Part shown: positions 18,438 through 27,558 of the stretch, in pieces
Position numbering within the stretch: the first letter of the stretch is position 1
How the letters are laid out: each line of letters opens with the position of its first letter
DNA from: Novosphingobium arvoryzae
Lineage (GTDB): Bacteria; Pseudomonadota; Alphaproteobacteria; Sphingomonadales; Sphingomonadaceae
Assembly (NCBI RefSeq): GCF_014652615.1
Contig: NZ_BMZD01000002.1
Span: 372,001-436,000, forward strand
Direction: 5' to 3'
DNA: 64,000 bases
The notes under the pieces: generated by a model
Told to the model about the DNA's origin: nothing
The model's input: the letters and a program-made list of their open reading frames with translations, nothing else
Database searches by the model: none
Position numbers and translations under genes: made by a program

Positions 18438-19129
18438 AGCGCTTTTACAAGGAAGCCGCCGCCGCACCGGTTGCGGGCGGCTGGCAAGTGACGCTGGATG
18501 GCCGCGCGATCAAGACCGCCGGGGGACGCCCGCAGATCGTCCAGAGCGAAGCCGCAGCGACCCTGCTGGCGCGCGAATGGGCCGATCAGGGCGAGGAGAT
18601 CGATCCCGCGCGCTTCTTGCTGCGCGATCTGGCCGACTATGCGCTGGATGTCGTCGCGGCGGATCGGGCGGACGTGATCGCCACGCTGCTGCGCTATGCC
18701 GAAACGGACACGCTGTGTTACCGCGCCGAGGCGGGAGAGCCGCTGGAAGCGCGCCAGATCGAGGTCTGGGAACCGCTGCTGAAAGCGGCCGAAGCACGCT
18801 GGGACATCCATTTCGAACGGATCGGCGGCGTGATCCACCGCCCCCAGCCCGCCGCAACGCTGAAGCGGCTGGAAGCCGTGCTGCAGGCCGAAGATGACTT
18901 CGCGCTGGCCGCGCTCAACACGCTGACCACGCTGGCGGCATCGCTGGTGATCGGCCTTGCCGCGCTGGCTGCGGATGCCGATGCGGACGCGCTGTGGGAC
19001 ATCGCCAATCTTGAGGAAGACTGGCAGGCCGAGTTGTGGGGCAAGGAAGCGGAATACGTCGAGCGCCGCGCCCGGCGCCTCGCCACGTTCACTGCCGCAA
19101 TGGAGTTCGCGCGGGCCGTTCGCGGCTAG
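18434..19129 (+). CDS. ATP12-family F1F0 ATP synthase assembly chaperone
   Basis: 231 residues, the typical size for bacterial ATP12. Family landmarks: MKRFYKEAAAAPVAGGWQV at the N-terminus, LDGRAIKTAGGRP, REWADQGEEIDP, the cluster DTLCYRAEAGEPL and WEPLLKAAEARWDI, and the C-terminal NLEEDWQAELWGKEAEYVER. Mitochondrial ATP12 binds the alpha subunit of F1 and prevents its aggregation before assembly; alphaproteobacteria retain the gene. It ends the overlapping gene chain that starts at crcB, and converges on the next gene with only 4 bp between stops. Confidence 0.93.
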   Translation: MKRFYKEAAAAPVAGGWQVTLDGRAIKTAGGRPQIVQSEAAATLLAREWADQGEEIDPARFLLRDLADYALDVVAADRADVIATLLRYAETDTLCYRAEAGEPLEARQIEVWEPLLKAAEARWDIHFERIGGVIHRPQPAATLKRLEAVLQAEDDFALAALNTLTTLAASLVIGLAALAADADADALWDIANLEEDWQAELWGKEAEYVERRARRLATFTAAMEFARAVRG

Positions 19130-19133
19130 GCGC

Positions 19134-19751
19134 TTACTGCGCCATCCATTCCGCCACCTGGCCCGCCACATCGTTCGCCGCCCGGTTCAGCGCCGCCCCG
19201 ACCGCGTCGGGCTTGGCCGACACCCCAGAAACGACGCTTTCAAACCGCCGGGTCGCAACTTCACCACTCGGACCGGTGCGGAAGGCATCGAAGCGCACCA
19301 CCACCGCCATTTCGCGCGCGTCATACCCCATGTCGAGCAACCGGCCCGACAGCCGCGTGCCAATCAGCGGCGCGGCCTGATCGTCTTCCAGCACCAGCCG
19401 CCCGCCACCACCCGGCAGCGGCTGGGCGCGCAGGGTTTCGGCCAGCAGCCCCCGGAACAACCGTGCCGGGCGTTCCACCCACAGGGCGTCTTTCAGATAG
19501 GCGATGCTGGACGCGCTGACCTGCACCGGAACCCGCTGAACCGCCAGTCGCTTGTCGGTATCGGGCTCCATCACCATGATCGCAGTCGCACCGGTGCCGG
19601 ATGCCACCGCCCCGGCGGGAGCGGACTTTGCCGGAGTGAGGCTCAGCAGCGACGGCGGCGCCTTGCCACCGCCCAGCCCCAGACAGCCCGACAGCACCAG
19701 CGCGGCGGCGGTCACCGTGGCAAAGCGCAGCGATTTCACGGTCTGGATCAT
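19134..19751 (-). CDS. ABC-type transport auxiliary lipoprotein (PqiC/DUF330-like)
   Basis: 205 residues. The lipobox VLSGC places a lipidated cysteine at residue 23. The mature part matches the PqiC-type auxiliary lipoprotein pattern: an early beta strand after a Pro/Ser linker, VQRVPVQVSASSIAYLKDALWVERP, LFRGLLAETLRAQ and a closing VAGQVAEWMAQ helix. Such proteins sit in the outer membrane and pair with MCE proteins in moving lipids across the periplasm. Its start overlaps the stop of the MCE gene by 4 bases, confirming a role in the same system. Confidence 0.88.
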   Translation of the reverse strand: MIQTVKSLRFATVTAAALVLSGCLGLGGGKAPPSLLSLTPAKSAPAGAVASGTGATAIMVMEPDTDKRLAVQRVPVQVSASSIAYLKDALWVERPARLFRGLLAETLRAQPLPGGGGRLVLEDDQAAPLIGTRLSGRLLDMGYDAREMAVVVRFDAFRTGPSGEVATRRFESVVSGVSAKPDAVGAALNRAANDVAGQVAEWMAQ

Positions 19752-20686
19752 GGCTTGTATTCCGGCAGCTTGTCTCCGCCCAGCAGCGCGGCGGCGCCCT
19801 GATCGTTGACCTTTTCAGTCAGGTCGCGCAGCGCGCGGGTGGTGGCGCGCAGGTCGCGGATCGCCGCTTCGGCCTGCGGCAGGGTGGTTTCGTTCAACTG
19901 GCGCGCGGCGGGCCGGGCATCGGCCAGCGTGGCATTCAGCGTATCCGACGTCTTCTCGATCGATTTCAGCGAAGTGCGGAACTGTTGCAGCATCTGCTTG
20001 CCCTCGCCATTCAGCGTGGCGTCGGTATTCGCGGCGATCTGTTCAAAGCTCTTGAGCGCAACCTGGGCTTCCAGCAGGGTCTTCTGCAGTTCCACCATCG
20101 TGCGCTGCACTTCGGGCGAGGAGTTGGCGAGCTGTCCGGTCAGCCGGTCGGTGTTGGTCAGGATATTCTCGATCGACTGCTGGTTCTTGTCGGAAAAGAC
20201 CGTGGTCATCCGCTCGGTCAACGTGGCCAGCCGTTCGAGCAGAACCGGCGCGGTATTGAGCAGTTCGCCCAGACCGCCACGTTTGGTGGGGATCACCGGC
20301 ACGCCCTCCGGCCCGGCTTCGGTCAGCGGCGGCGCACCGCGCACGGCCCCTTCCAGCTGGATGTTCGACACGCCCGTGAACCCGCTCTGGATCGTGGCGG
20401 TCGTGCCAAGCAGCACCGGCACATCATCGTTCAGCGAAATCCGCACCCGCACGAAACTGGGGTCCTTCTTCCACAATTCGATGGTCTTGACCTGCCCCAC
20501 GGGCACGCCCGAAAAGCTCACCGCCGACCCTTTGGACAGGCCATCAACCGACTGCTTGAAGAACACGTCGTATTCCTGCTGGTTCGTCTGCCCCAGCCGG
20601 GCGATCCAGATGATGAACGCCGCCAGCACGGCCAGCAGCGCCAGCGTGACAGTGCCCACCCAGATGTGATTGGCCCGTGTTTCCAT
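19748..20686 (-). CDS. MCE/MlaD-family lipid transport substrate-binding protein
   Basis: 312 residues. One N-terminal transmembrane helix (about 8-30, IWVGTVTLALLAVLAAFIIWI) is followed by a single MCE domain (about 38-120) with VSFSGVPVGQVKTIEL and TTATIQSGFTGVSNIQLEG. The rest is a long helical, probably coiled-coil region (about 165-295) rich in Thr, Gln and Leu. MlaD proteins form hexameric rings on the MlaFE complex and carry phospholipids between membranes. It lies 9 bp after the ATPase gene. Confidence 0.93.
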   Translation of the reverse strand: METRANHIWVGTVTLALLAVLAAFIIWIARLGQTNQQEYDVFFKQSVDGLSKGSAVSFSGVPVGQVKTIELWKKDPSFVRVRISLNDDVPVLLGTTATIQSGFTGVSNIQLEGAVRGAPPLTEAGPEGVPVIPTKRGGLGELLNTAPVLLERLATLTERMTTVFSDKNQQSIENILTNTDRLTGQLANSSPEVQRTMVELQKTLLEAQVALKSFEQIAANTDATLNGEGKQMLQQFRTSLKSIEKTSDTLNATLADARPAARQLNETTLPQAEAAIRDLRATTRALRDLTEKVNDQGAAALLGGDKLPEYKP

Positions 20687-20695
20687 CGCCCTGCC

Positions 20696-21526
20696 TTATG
20701 CCCCCTGCCCGTTCGACTTGTCGATGGCTTTCGCCCGGTGCTGCGCTTCCGTCGCCGCCCGGCCGCGTGGGCCGTTGAAGTATTCCTGGATCCACGGATG
20801 GTCGAGCGCCAGCAATTCCGGGATCGTCCCCACCGCGATCACCTGCTTGTCGGCGATCACCGCCACCCGATCACAGATTTCGTGCAGCGTATCGAGATCG
20901 TGGGTGATCAGGAACACCGTCAGCCCCAGCGTATCCTGCAGCTCCTTGGTCAGCGCGTCGAACGCCGCGGCGCCGATCGGGTCGAGCCCGGCGGTCGGCT
21001 CATCCAGGAACAGCAGTTCCGGATCGAGCGCCAGCGCCCGCGCGAGGCCCGCGCGCTTGCGCATCCCGCCGGACAATTCCGAGGGATACTTCGCCGCCGC
21101 ATCGGCCGGCAGGCCCGACAGCATGACCTTGAACCGCGCGATTTCGTGGCGCAATTCGTCACTGATCTCAGGATAGAATTCGCGCAGCGGCACTTCAACG
21201 TTTTCCGCCACGGTCAGCGTCGAGAACAGCGCGCCGCCCTGAAACAGCACACCCCAGCGGCTACGGATGTCGATCTCTCCCCCACCATAGGAACCGGCGT
21301 GCATGGTCTGGCCCAGCACCTCGATCCGGCCCGCGACTGGCGCCTGCAGGCCGATGATGGAGCGCATCAGCACCGACTTGCCGGTGCCCGATCCGCCCAC
21401 CACGCCAATGATCTCGCCGCGCCGCACGGTCAGATTCAACCCTTCATGAATCACATGGTCGCCAAAGGCATTGCTCAGCCCTTCAACCACGATCGGGCAA
21501 TCGCCGGTGTAGTGGAGTTCGCTCAT
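20696..21526 (-). CDS. MlaF-type ABC transporter ATP-binding protein
   Basis: 276 residues. Walker A GGSGTGKS (about 44-51), the Q-loop segment GVLFQGGALFSTLTV, ABC signature LSGGMRKRAGLARAL, Walker B LLFLDEPTAGLDP and the switch ITHDLD are all present. The sequence around the Q-loop is typical of lipid-transport (Mla/Ttg2A/Mkl) ATPases. It powers phospholipid movement through MlaE. The start ATG lies within an ATGA overlap with the upstream permease gene; a longer ORF upstream is the permease read in another frame. Confidence 0.95.
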   Translation of the reverse strand: MSELHYTGDCPIVVEGLSNAFGDHVIHEGLNLTVRRGEIIGVVGGSGTGKSVLMRSIIGLQAPVAGRIEVLGQTMHAGSYGGGEIDIRSRWGVLFQGGALFSTLTVAENVEVPLREFYPEISDELRHEIARFKVMLSGLPADAAAKYPSELSGGMRKRAGLARALALDPELLFLDEPTAGLDPIGAAAFDALTKELQDTLGLTVFLITHDLDTLHEICDRVAVIADKQVIAVGTIPELLALDHPWIQEYFNGPRGRAATEAQHRAKAIDKSNGQGA

Positions 21527-22650
21527 CCCCAGCCAATCTCGGTGAAGAACACCGCGAAGAACGCGTCGAGCACGATCACCGCAAAGATCGCCTGGACCAC
21601 GGCAACCGTGGTGCGGTGACCCACTTCCTCGGAATTGCCCTTGACCTGCATGCCCTGATAACAGCCGGTCAGCGCAATGATTAGGCCGAATACCGGCCCC
21701 TTGATCAGCCCGACCCACAGGTCATGCGTGGGCACCACTTCCTGCACGCGGGTGATGAAGGTCCAGAATGGAATGTCGAGCGTGAGCGTCGAAATCGCCG
21801 CGCCGCCGATGATCGACAGCAGCGCGGAATAGAACCCCAGCAACGGCATGACGAGGATGGCTGCCAGCACGCGCGGGATCACCAGCGCTTCCATCGGCGA
21901 TACGCCGATGGTCCGCATCGCGTCGATTTCCTCGGTCAGCTTCATCGTGCCGATCTGCGCGGCAAAGGACGAACCCGACCGGCCCGCCACCATGATCGCG
22001 GTCATCAGGATGCCCAGTTCGCGCAGGGATATCCGCCCGACCAAATTGACGGTCATTTCGCCAAAGCCAAGATCCTGCAACTGCACCGCGCCCTGCTGCG
22101 CGATCACGATCCCGACCAGAAAGCTCATCAACCCGACGATCGGCAGCGCGGTGACCCCGACCAGTTCGACCTGCCGGACCACCGCGTTGACGCGCAGGCG
22201 CGAGCGGCCAAAGGTGATCGCCCAGGCCGCCACCAGCATGCCGCCCATGAATTCCAGAATGCCCAGCGTGCCCCGGCCCAGCGCGATCATGTAGTTGCCG
22301 ACAAACGCCGGAACGCGCGTCAGCAGCGGCAATTCCTCAGGCACGATCGCGCCCTCGCCGCGCAGCGGCCGCAGCGCCGCGATCAGCCGCTCGGCCTCTT
22401 CGCTGGCGCCGGTGATCTGTGCGGCATTGTCGCGGGCCAGCCGCCAGACGGTCCACGCGCCGGTCGTGTCGATCTCGCGCACGCCGGACAGATCGATCTG
22501 CCGGACCGGCCCTTCCAGCTGGCGCAAGCGGGGATCGAGGGTGCCGACCGAGGACACCACCAGCGGCCCGGTCAGCGCGATGGTGAGCGCGCCATCGTCA
22601 TCCGCTTGGACAGTAAAGTCGGCCTGGTCACGCATCTTATGCGCGGTCAT
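21523..22650 (-). CDS. MlaE-family lipid ABC permease with N-terminal STAS domain
   Basis: 375 residues from the ATG at 22650 (MTAHKMRD); an ATG at 22635 is equally possible because neither has a strong ribosome site. Residues about 10-105 form a STAS domain ([15 protein letters not shown] ... [15 protein letters not shown]), the role played by separate MlaB in gamma-proteobacteria. The MlaE permease domain (about 120-370) has the family pattern [49 protein letters not shown] split over helices, and [21 protein letters not shown]. First gene of a permease-ATPase-MCE-lipoprotein operon that keeps outer-membrane lipid asymmetry. No MlaA or MlaC in the window. Confidence 0.93.
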   Translation of the reverse strand: MTAHKMRDQADFTVQADDDGALTIALTGPLVVSSVGTLDPRLRQLEGPVRQIDLSGVREIDTTGAWTVWRLARDNAAQITGASEEAERLIAALRPLRGEGAIVPEELPLLTRVPAFVGNYMIALGRGTLGILEFMGGMLVAAWAITFGRSRLRVNAVVRQVELVGVTALPIVGLMSFLVGIVIAQQGAVQLQDLGFGEMTVNLVGRISLRELGILMTAIMVAGRSGSSFAAQIGTMKLTEEIDAMRTIGVSPMEALVIPRVLAAILVMPLLGFYSALLSIIGGAAISTLTLDIPFWTFITRVQEVVPTHDLWVGLIKGPVFGLIIALTGCYQGMQVKGNSEEVGHRTTVAVVQAIFAVIVLDAFFAVFFTEIGWG

Positions 22651-22736
22651 GCGGGAAAATCCGCGCGCCGACAAGCTTGCCCGTGGCGCGGGGCGCACTT
22701 GCCACCCGCGCGGGGCGCTGGCAAAGGCCCGGAACG

Positions 22737-25430
22737 ATGACTGACACTGCGCTCGACAAGACTTTCGACCCCGCCGCGATTGAGGCGAAGTGGTATGCCC
22801 ATTGGGAGCAAGGCGGCCTGTTCCGCCCCGCGCGCCCGGATGCGACGCCCTATACCATCGTCAACCCGCCGCCGAACGTAACCGGCAGCCTGCATATCGG
22901 CCACGCGCTGGACAACACGTTGCAGGACGTGATGATCCGGTATGAACGCCTGCGCGGCAAGGATGCGCTGTGGGTGGTCGGCACCGACCATGCGGGCATC
23001 GCCACGCAGATGGTGGTCGAACGCCAGCTGGAAGCGAAGCAGGACAAGCGCACCAACTATTCGCGCGAGGATTTCATCGCCAAGGTCTGGGAATGGAAGG
23101 CCGAAAGCGGCGGCACGATCACGCGCCAGCTGCGGCGCCTCGGCTGCTCGATGGACTGGAGCCGCGAGCAGTTCACCATGGACCCGCACTTCACCCGCGC
23201 CGTGGTGAAGGTGTTCGTGGACCTCTACAACCGGGGCCTGATCTACCGCGACAAGCGGCTGGTGAATTGGGACCCCAAGCTGAAAACCGCGATTTCCGAC
23301 CTTGAGGTGGAAACCCGCGAGGTCAAGGGCGGCTTCTGGCACTTCAAGTATCCGCTGGCCGATGGCGTCACGCGCGACGACGGGCTGGACTACATCGAGG
23401 TGGCGACCACCCGCCCCGAAACGATGCTGGCCGACATGTGCGTGGCCGTTCACCCGGATGATGCGCGCTATCAGTCGGTGATCGGCAAGGACATCGTCCA
23501 GCCGCTGACCGGTCGCCGGTTCAAGGTGGTGGCGGATGAGCACGCCGATCCGGAACTGGGCAGCGGCGCGGTGAAGATCACGCCGGGGCATGACTTCAAC
23601 GACTTCGAAGTGGGCAAGCGCGCCGGGATCAAACCCGCCGACATGCTCAACATGTTCGATGCCGAAGCCAAGGTCGTGCAGACCGCCGACGGGCTGGTCC
23701 CCGCCGAATTCGTCGGCCTGGACCGGTTCGACGCGCGCGCGCTGGTGGTCCAGCGGATGAAGGAAGCGGGCTTCCTGATCCCGCACGTCACCAAGGACAA
23801 GGACGGCGCCGAAACCGAGCATGACGCCGAACCGCGCACGATCCAGACGCCGTTTGGCGACCGCGGCGGCGTGGTGATCGAACCCTGGCTGACCGACCAG
23901 TGGTATGTGAACGCGGCGGAACTTGCCAAGGCCCCGCTCGAAGCCGTGCGCAGCGGCGCGATCGAGATCGTTCCCAAGACCTGGGAAAAGACCTTCTTCA
24001 ACTGGATGGAAAACATCCAGCCGTGGTGCGTCTCGCGCCAGCTGTGGTGGGGGCATCGGATTCCGGCGTGGTATGGCTCGGACGGTGCAATCCATGTCGC
24101 CGAAACCGAGGAAGAAGCACAGGCCAAGGCCGGTCCGGGCGTCACTCTGGAACGCGACAACGACGTGCTCGACACCTGGTTCTCCTCGGCGCTGTGGCCC
24201 TTCGCCACGCTGGGCTGGCCGGACGAGAGCGCGCTCGCGGCGCGCCACTATCCCAACGACCTTCTGGTTTCCGGCTTTGACATTCTGTTCTTCTGGGATG
24301 CGCGGATGATGATGATGGGGCAGGCGATGACGGGCAAGAACCCGTGGCCGCGCCTCTACCTGCACGGCCTCGTCCGCGCGGCCGATGGGCAGAAGATGTC
24401 CAAGTCCAAGGGCAACGTGGTCGATCCGCTGGGCCTGATCGACCAGTACGGCGCGGATGCGCTACGGTTCTTCATGGCGGCGATGGAAAGCCAGGGTCGC
24501 GACGTGAAGATGGATGAGAAGCGCGTCGAGGGCTATCGCAACTTCGCGACCAAGCTGTGGAACGCGGCCCGCTTCTGCCAGTCGAACGGGATCGGCGCGA
24601 GTGCTTCGATCACCGCCCCGGCGGCGACCAGCGCGGTCAACAAGTGGATCATCGGCGAAGTCGTCGAAACCGTCGCCGCGCTGGATCAGGCGCTGGCGGA
24701 CCTGCGTTTCGATGCCGCCGCCAACGCGATCTACCACTTCGTCTGGGACCAGTTCTGCGACTGGTACATCGAGCTGATCAAGGGCAACTTCGACGCCGAA
24801 ACCAAGGCGGTCGCCGGCTGGGTGCTCGACCAGATCCTGGTCATGCTTCACCCGTTCATGCCCTTCGTGACCGAGGAACTGTGGAGCAAGCTGGGCGACC
24901 GGGCCGACTATCCGCTGATTACCGCGCAGTGGCCGCAGCCGGGCGCGGCGGTCGATGCGGCGGCAAAGGCCGAAGTCGACTGGCTGATCGCGCTGATCGG
25001 CAACCTGCGCACCGCCAAGAACGAACTGGGCATTGCGCCTGGCGCCAAGCTGGACGCGTTCCTGCCCGATCCGTCGGACGCCACGCGCGGCATCATCGCC
25101 CGTAATCCGGCCGCAATCGAGCGGCTGGCGCGCCTCAACGGCATCCGGTTCGAAGCGGCCCCTGCCGGGGCAGCGATGCAGGTGGGCGCTGGCGACGCCA
25201 ACATCATCGTGCCGCTGGAAGGCGTGATCGACATCGCGGCGGAAAAGACCCGCCTCGAAAAGGCGCTGACCGTCGCGCAGAAGGAAGCCAAGAGCCTGGA
25301 AGGGCGGCTGTCCAACCCGGCCTTCGTTGAAAAGGCGAAGCCCGAAGCCGTCGAAAAGGCCCGCGCCGACCATGCGATGCATACGGCGGAAGCCGAGCGA
25401 CTGGCGGCAGCGCTGGCGCGACTGGGGTGA
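22737..25430 (+). CDS. valS: valyl-tRNA synthetase
   Basis: 897 residues. Class Ia synthetase that charges tRNA(Val) and edits threonine. The HIGH motif appears as [11 protein letters not shown] near residue 45 and the KMSKS loop as [14 protein letters not shown] near residue 550; the editing domain lies between them ([19 protein letters not shown]). The C-terminal coiled-coil arm ([19 protein letters not shown]) is present. The start at [10 protein letters not shown] is preferred over an ATG 20 codons upstream. Divergent from the Mla operon with 86 bp between starts. The stop overlaps queE. Confidence 0.98.
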   Translation: MTDTALDKTFDPAAIEAKWYAHWEQGGLFRPARPDATPYTIVNPPPNVTGSLHIGHALDNTLQDVMIRYERLRGKDALWVVGTDHAGIATQMVVERQLEAKQDKRTNYSREDFIAKVWEWKAESGGTITRQLRRLGCSMDWSREQFTMDPHFTRAVVKVFVDLYNRGLIYRDKRLVNWDPKLKTAISDLEVETREVKGGFWHFKYPLADGVTRDDGLDYIEVATTRPETMLADMCVAVHPDDARYQSVIGKDIVQPLTGRRFKVVADEHADPELGSGAVKITPGHDFNDFEVGKRAGIKPADMLNMFDAEAKVVQTADGLVPAEFVGLDRFDARALVVQRMKEAGFLIPHVTKDKDGAETEHDAEPRTIQTPFGDRGGVVIEPWLTDQWYVNAAELAKAPLEAVRSGAIEIVPKTWEKTFFNWMENIQPWCVSRQLWWGHRIPAWYGSDGAIHVAETEEEAQAKAGPGVTLERDNDVLDTWFSSALWPFATLGWPDESALAARHYPNDLLVSGFDILFFWDARMMMMGQAMTGKNPWPRLYLHGLVRAADGQKMSKSKGNVVDPLGLIDQYGADALRFFMAAMESQGRDVKMDEKRVEGYRNFATKLWNAARFCQSNGIGASASITAPAATSAVNKWIIGEVVETVAALDQALADLRFDAAANAIYHFVWDQFCDWYIELIKGNFDAETKAVAGWVLDQILVMLHPFMPFVTEELWSKLGDRADYPLITAQWPQPGAAVDAAAKAEVDWLIALIGNLRTAKNELGIAPGAKLDAFLPDPSDATRGIIARNPAAIERLARLNGIRFEAAPAGAAMQVGAGDANIIVPLEGVIDIAAEKTRLEKALTVAQKEAKSLEGRLSNPAFVEKAKPEAVEKARADHAMHTAEAERLAAALARLG

Positions 25431-26161
25431 GCCTTACCCTCGCCACGGTCAATCCGGGCGAGCCGGAGATCTTCGCCTCCTTGCAAGGTGAAGGGCCGTC
25501 CGCCGGGCGGCCCTGCACGTTCGTGCGCCTGTCGCGTTGCAACCTGTCCTGCACCTGGTGCGACACGGCCTACACCTGGCGGTTCGAGGGCGACAACCGG
25601 CCGCACCGCGATGACCTGGCGTTCGAACGCAAGGCCAATCAGGTAGTGCTGGATGAGGCGGACGTTGCCGCACGGATCATGGCGCTGGGGCAGGACCGGC
25701 TGGTCATCACCGGCGGCGAACCGCTGCTCCAAGGCGCGGCGTTGGCGCGAATGGTGGCGCTGCTGGAAGGCCACCGAGTGGAAATCGAAACCAACGGCAC
25801 GGTCGCTCCGCACCCCGCGCTCGATCCGTTGGTGGCGCAATACAATGTGAGTCCGAAACTGAAGCATTCGGGCAATCCCACTGAAATCGCACTGATTCCC
25901 GAACGGCTGGCCGCGTGGGCCGCCGATCCGCGCGCGACCTTCAAGTTCGTGATTGCCGATCCGGCGGACCTGGACGAGGTGCTGGCACTGCAAGCCGCCC
26001 ATGCCATCCCGTCCGAGCGCGTGATGCTGATGCCCGAAGGGACGAGCAGCACGTTCATCCGTGACCGCTCACGCTGGCTGGCGCCGTTGGCGCTGGCGCA
26101 CGGCATGCGCCTTTCGGACCGGTTGCACATCCATCTTTATGGTGACACGCGCGGTACATGA
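25427..26161 (+). CDS. queE: 7-carboxy-7-deazaguanine synthase
   Basis: 244-residue radical SAM enzyme that contracts CPH4 to CDG in queuosine/7-deazaguanine synthesis. The SAM iron-sulfur motif CxxxCxxC is at Cys38, Cys42, Cys45 ([15 protein letters not shown]), preceded by [15 protein letters not shown], the family's substrate loop, and followed by [10 protein letters not shown]. The GTG start lies in a GTGA overlap with valS, so the two are translationally coupled, both in tRNA function. Other queuosine genes are not in the window. Confidence 0.95.
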   Translation: MSLTLATVNPGEPEIFASLQGEGPSAGRPCTFVRLSRCNLSCTWCDTAYTWRFEGDNRPHRDDLAFERKANQVVLDEADVAARIMALGQDRLVITGGEPLLQGAALARMVALLEGHRVEIETNGTVAPHPALDPLVAQYNVSPKLKHSGNPTEIALIPERLAAWAADPRATFKFVIADPADLDEVLALQAAHAIPSERVMLMPEGTSSTFIRDRSRWLAPLALAHGMRLSDRLHIHLYGDTRGT

Positions 26162-27555
26162 GCGAACCCGCCGCCCCCTCCGCCCCGTTGCGCGGCGACC
26201 TGACGCAGGGGCCGCTGCTGCGCACGTTGATGCTGTTCGCGCTGCCGCAACTGGTCGGCAACGTGCTGCAATCGCTAAACGGATCGATCAACGCGATCTG
26301 GGTGGGGCAACTGCTGGGCGACGGCGCGCTGGCGGCCACGGCCAATGCCAACATCATCATGTTCCTGCTGTTCGCGCTGGTGTTCGGGTTCGGCATGGCC
26401 GCGACAGTGAAGATCGGGCAGGCCTGGGGGCGCAAGGACATTCCCGGCGCCCGCCGCGCGCTGGGCACCGCGCTGGGACTGACCGGGGGCATAGCGCTGG
26501 TTACGACCGTGGGAGGCATGGTCTTTGCGCCGCAATTGCTGGATGTGCTCGCCACACCGGGCGATGCGCGGGGAGAGGCGCTGGCATACTTGCGCGTGGT
26601 GTTCATCGCCAACCCGATGGCAACCGTTACCACGATGATCGCGATGGGCCTGCGCGGGGCTGGCGATGCCGCCACGCCGCTGCGCTTCCTGATCCTGACC
26701 GTGGTACTGGACGTGATCCTGAACCCGCTGCTGATCCTGGGGTTCGGCCCGATCCCAGCGCTGGGGATCGCCGGGTCCGCCTGGGCAACGGTAATCGCCA
26801 CGACCATCGGTCTGATCGGCCTGCTGGGGTGGATCTATGCCAAGGACCTGCCACTGCGGCTGCGCGGGACCGAGCTGCGCTGGTTGAAACCGCACCATGC
26901 CGAACTGCGTTTCATCCTGGCCAAGGGCCTGCCGATGGGGGCGCAGATGCTGATCATTTCCGGCGCGGGGGTGATCATGATCGGCCTCGTCAACCGCGAA
27001 GGGATCGTGATGGCGGCAGCCTATGGCGCGCTGTTGCAGGTGTGGAACTACATCGGGATGCCTGCAATGGCGATCGGCGGGGCGGTCAGCGCGATGGTCG
27101 CCCAGCACATCGGCGCGGCGCGGGAAGAACGGGTGGACGCGATCGGCTGGGCCGGCTCGCTGGCCAATCTGGCCATGACCGGCGCGCTGATCGCGGTGCT
27201 GGTGCCGTTTGACCGCCCGGTGCTGGAACTGTTCCTCGGCAGCGCCAGCGCGGCCGTGCCGGCGGCGCTGCATATCCAGGACCTGGCGATCTGGACCTAC
27301 CTGCCCTTTGGCATCACCATCGTGCTGTTCGGCACCCTGCGCGCTTACGGCGTGATCTATGCCCAGCTCGCCGTGCTGCTGGTGTCGATGTATGCCGCGC
27401 GGCTGGGGGCCTATTGGCTGCTCTATCCGGTGCTTGGACCGGATGCGCTGTGGTATTCGTTCCTGATCAGCTCGGTCCTGTCGATGCTGCTGACGGTTGC
27501 GATCTATTTCTACGCCCCCTGGCGCAAGCGGATGCTGGCGCGGATCGCGAAGTAA
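26158..27555 (+). CDS. MATE-family multidrug/sodium antiporter
   Basis: 465 residues with twelve predicted helices in two related halves. Landmarks are LMLFALPQLVGNVLQSLNGSINAIWVG split at the first helix, IIMFLLFALVFGFGMAATVKIGQAWG, and the second-half echo FILAKGLPMGAQMLIISGAG and IGMPAMAIGGAVSAMVAQHIGA. MATE proteins export cationic drugs or metabolites in exchange for sodium or protons. Overlaps queE by 4 bases. It converges on the HerA-like gene with 3 bp between stops. Confidence 0.93.
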   Translation: MSEPAAPSAPLRGDLTQGPLLRTLMLFALPQLVGNVLQSLNGSINAIWVGQLLGDGALAATANANIIMFLLFALVFGFGMAATVKIGQAWGRKDIPGARRALGTALGLTGGIALVTTVGGMVFAPQLLDVLATPGDARGEALAYLRVVFIANPMATVTTMIAMGLRGAGDAATPLRFLILTVVLDVILNPLLILGFGPIPALGIAGSAWATVIATTIGLIGLLGWIYAKDLPLRLRGTELRWLKPHHAELRFILAKGLPMGAQMLIISGAGVIMIGLVNREGIVMAAAYGALLQVWNYIGMPAMAIGGAVSAMVAQHIGAAREERVDAIGWAGSLANLAMTGALIAVLVPFDRPVLELFLGSASAAVPAALHIQDLAIWTYLPFGITIVLFGTLRAYGVIYAQLAVLLVSMYAARLGAYWLLYPVLGPDALWYSFLISSVLSMLLTVAIYFYAPWRKRMLARIAK

Positions 27556-27558
27556 ATC

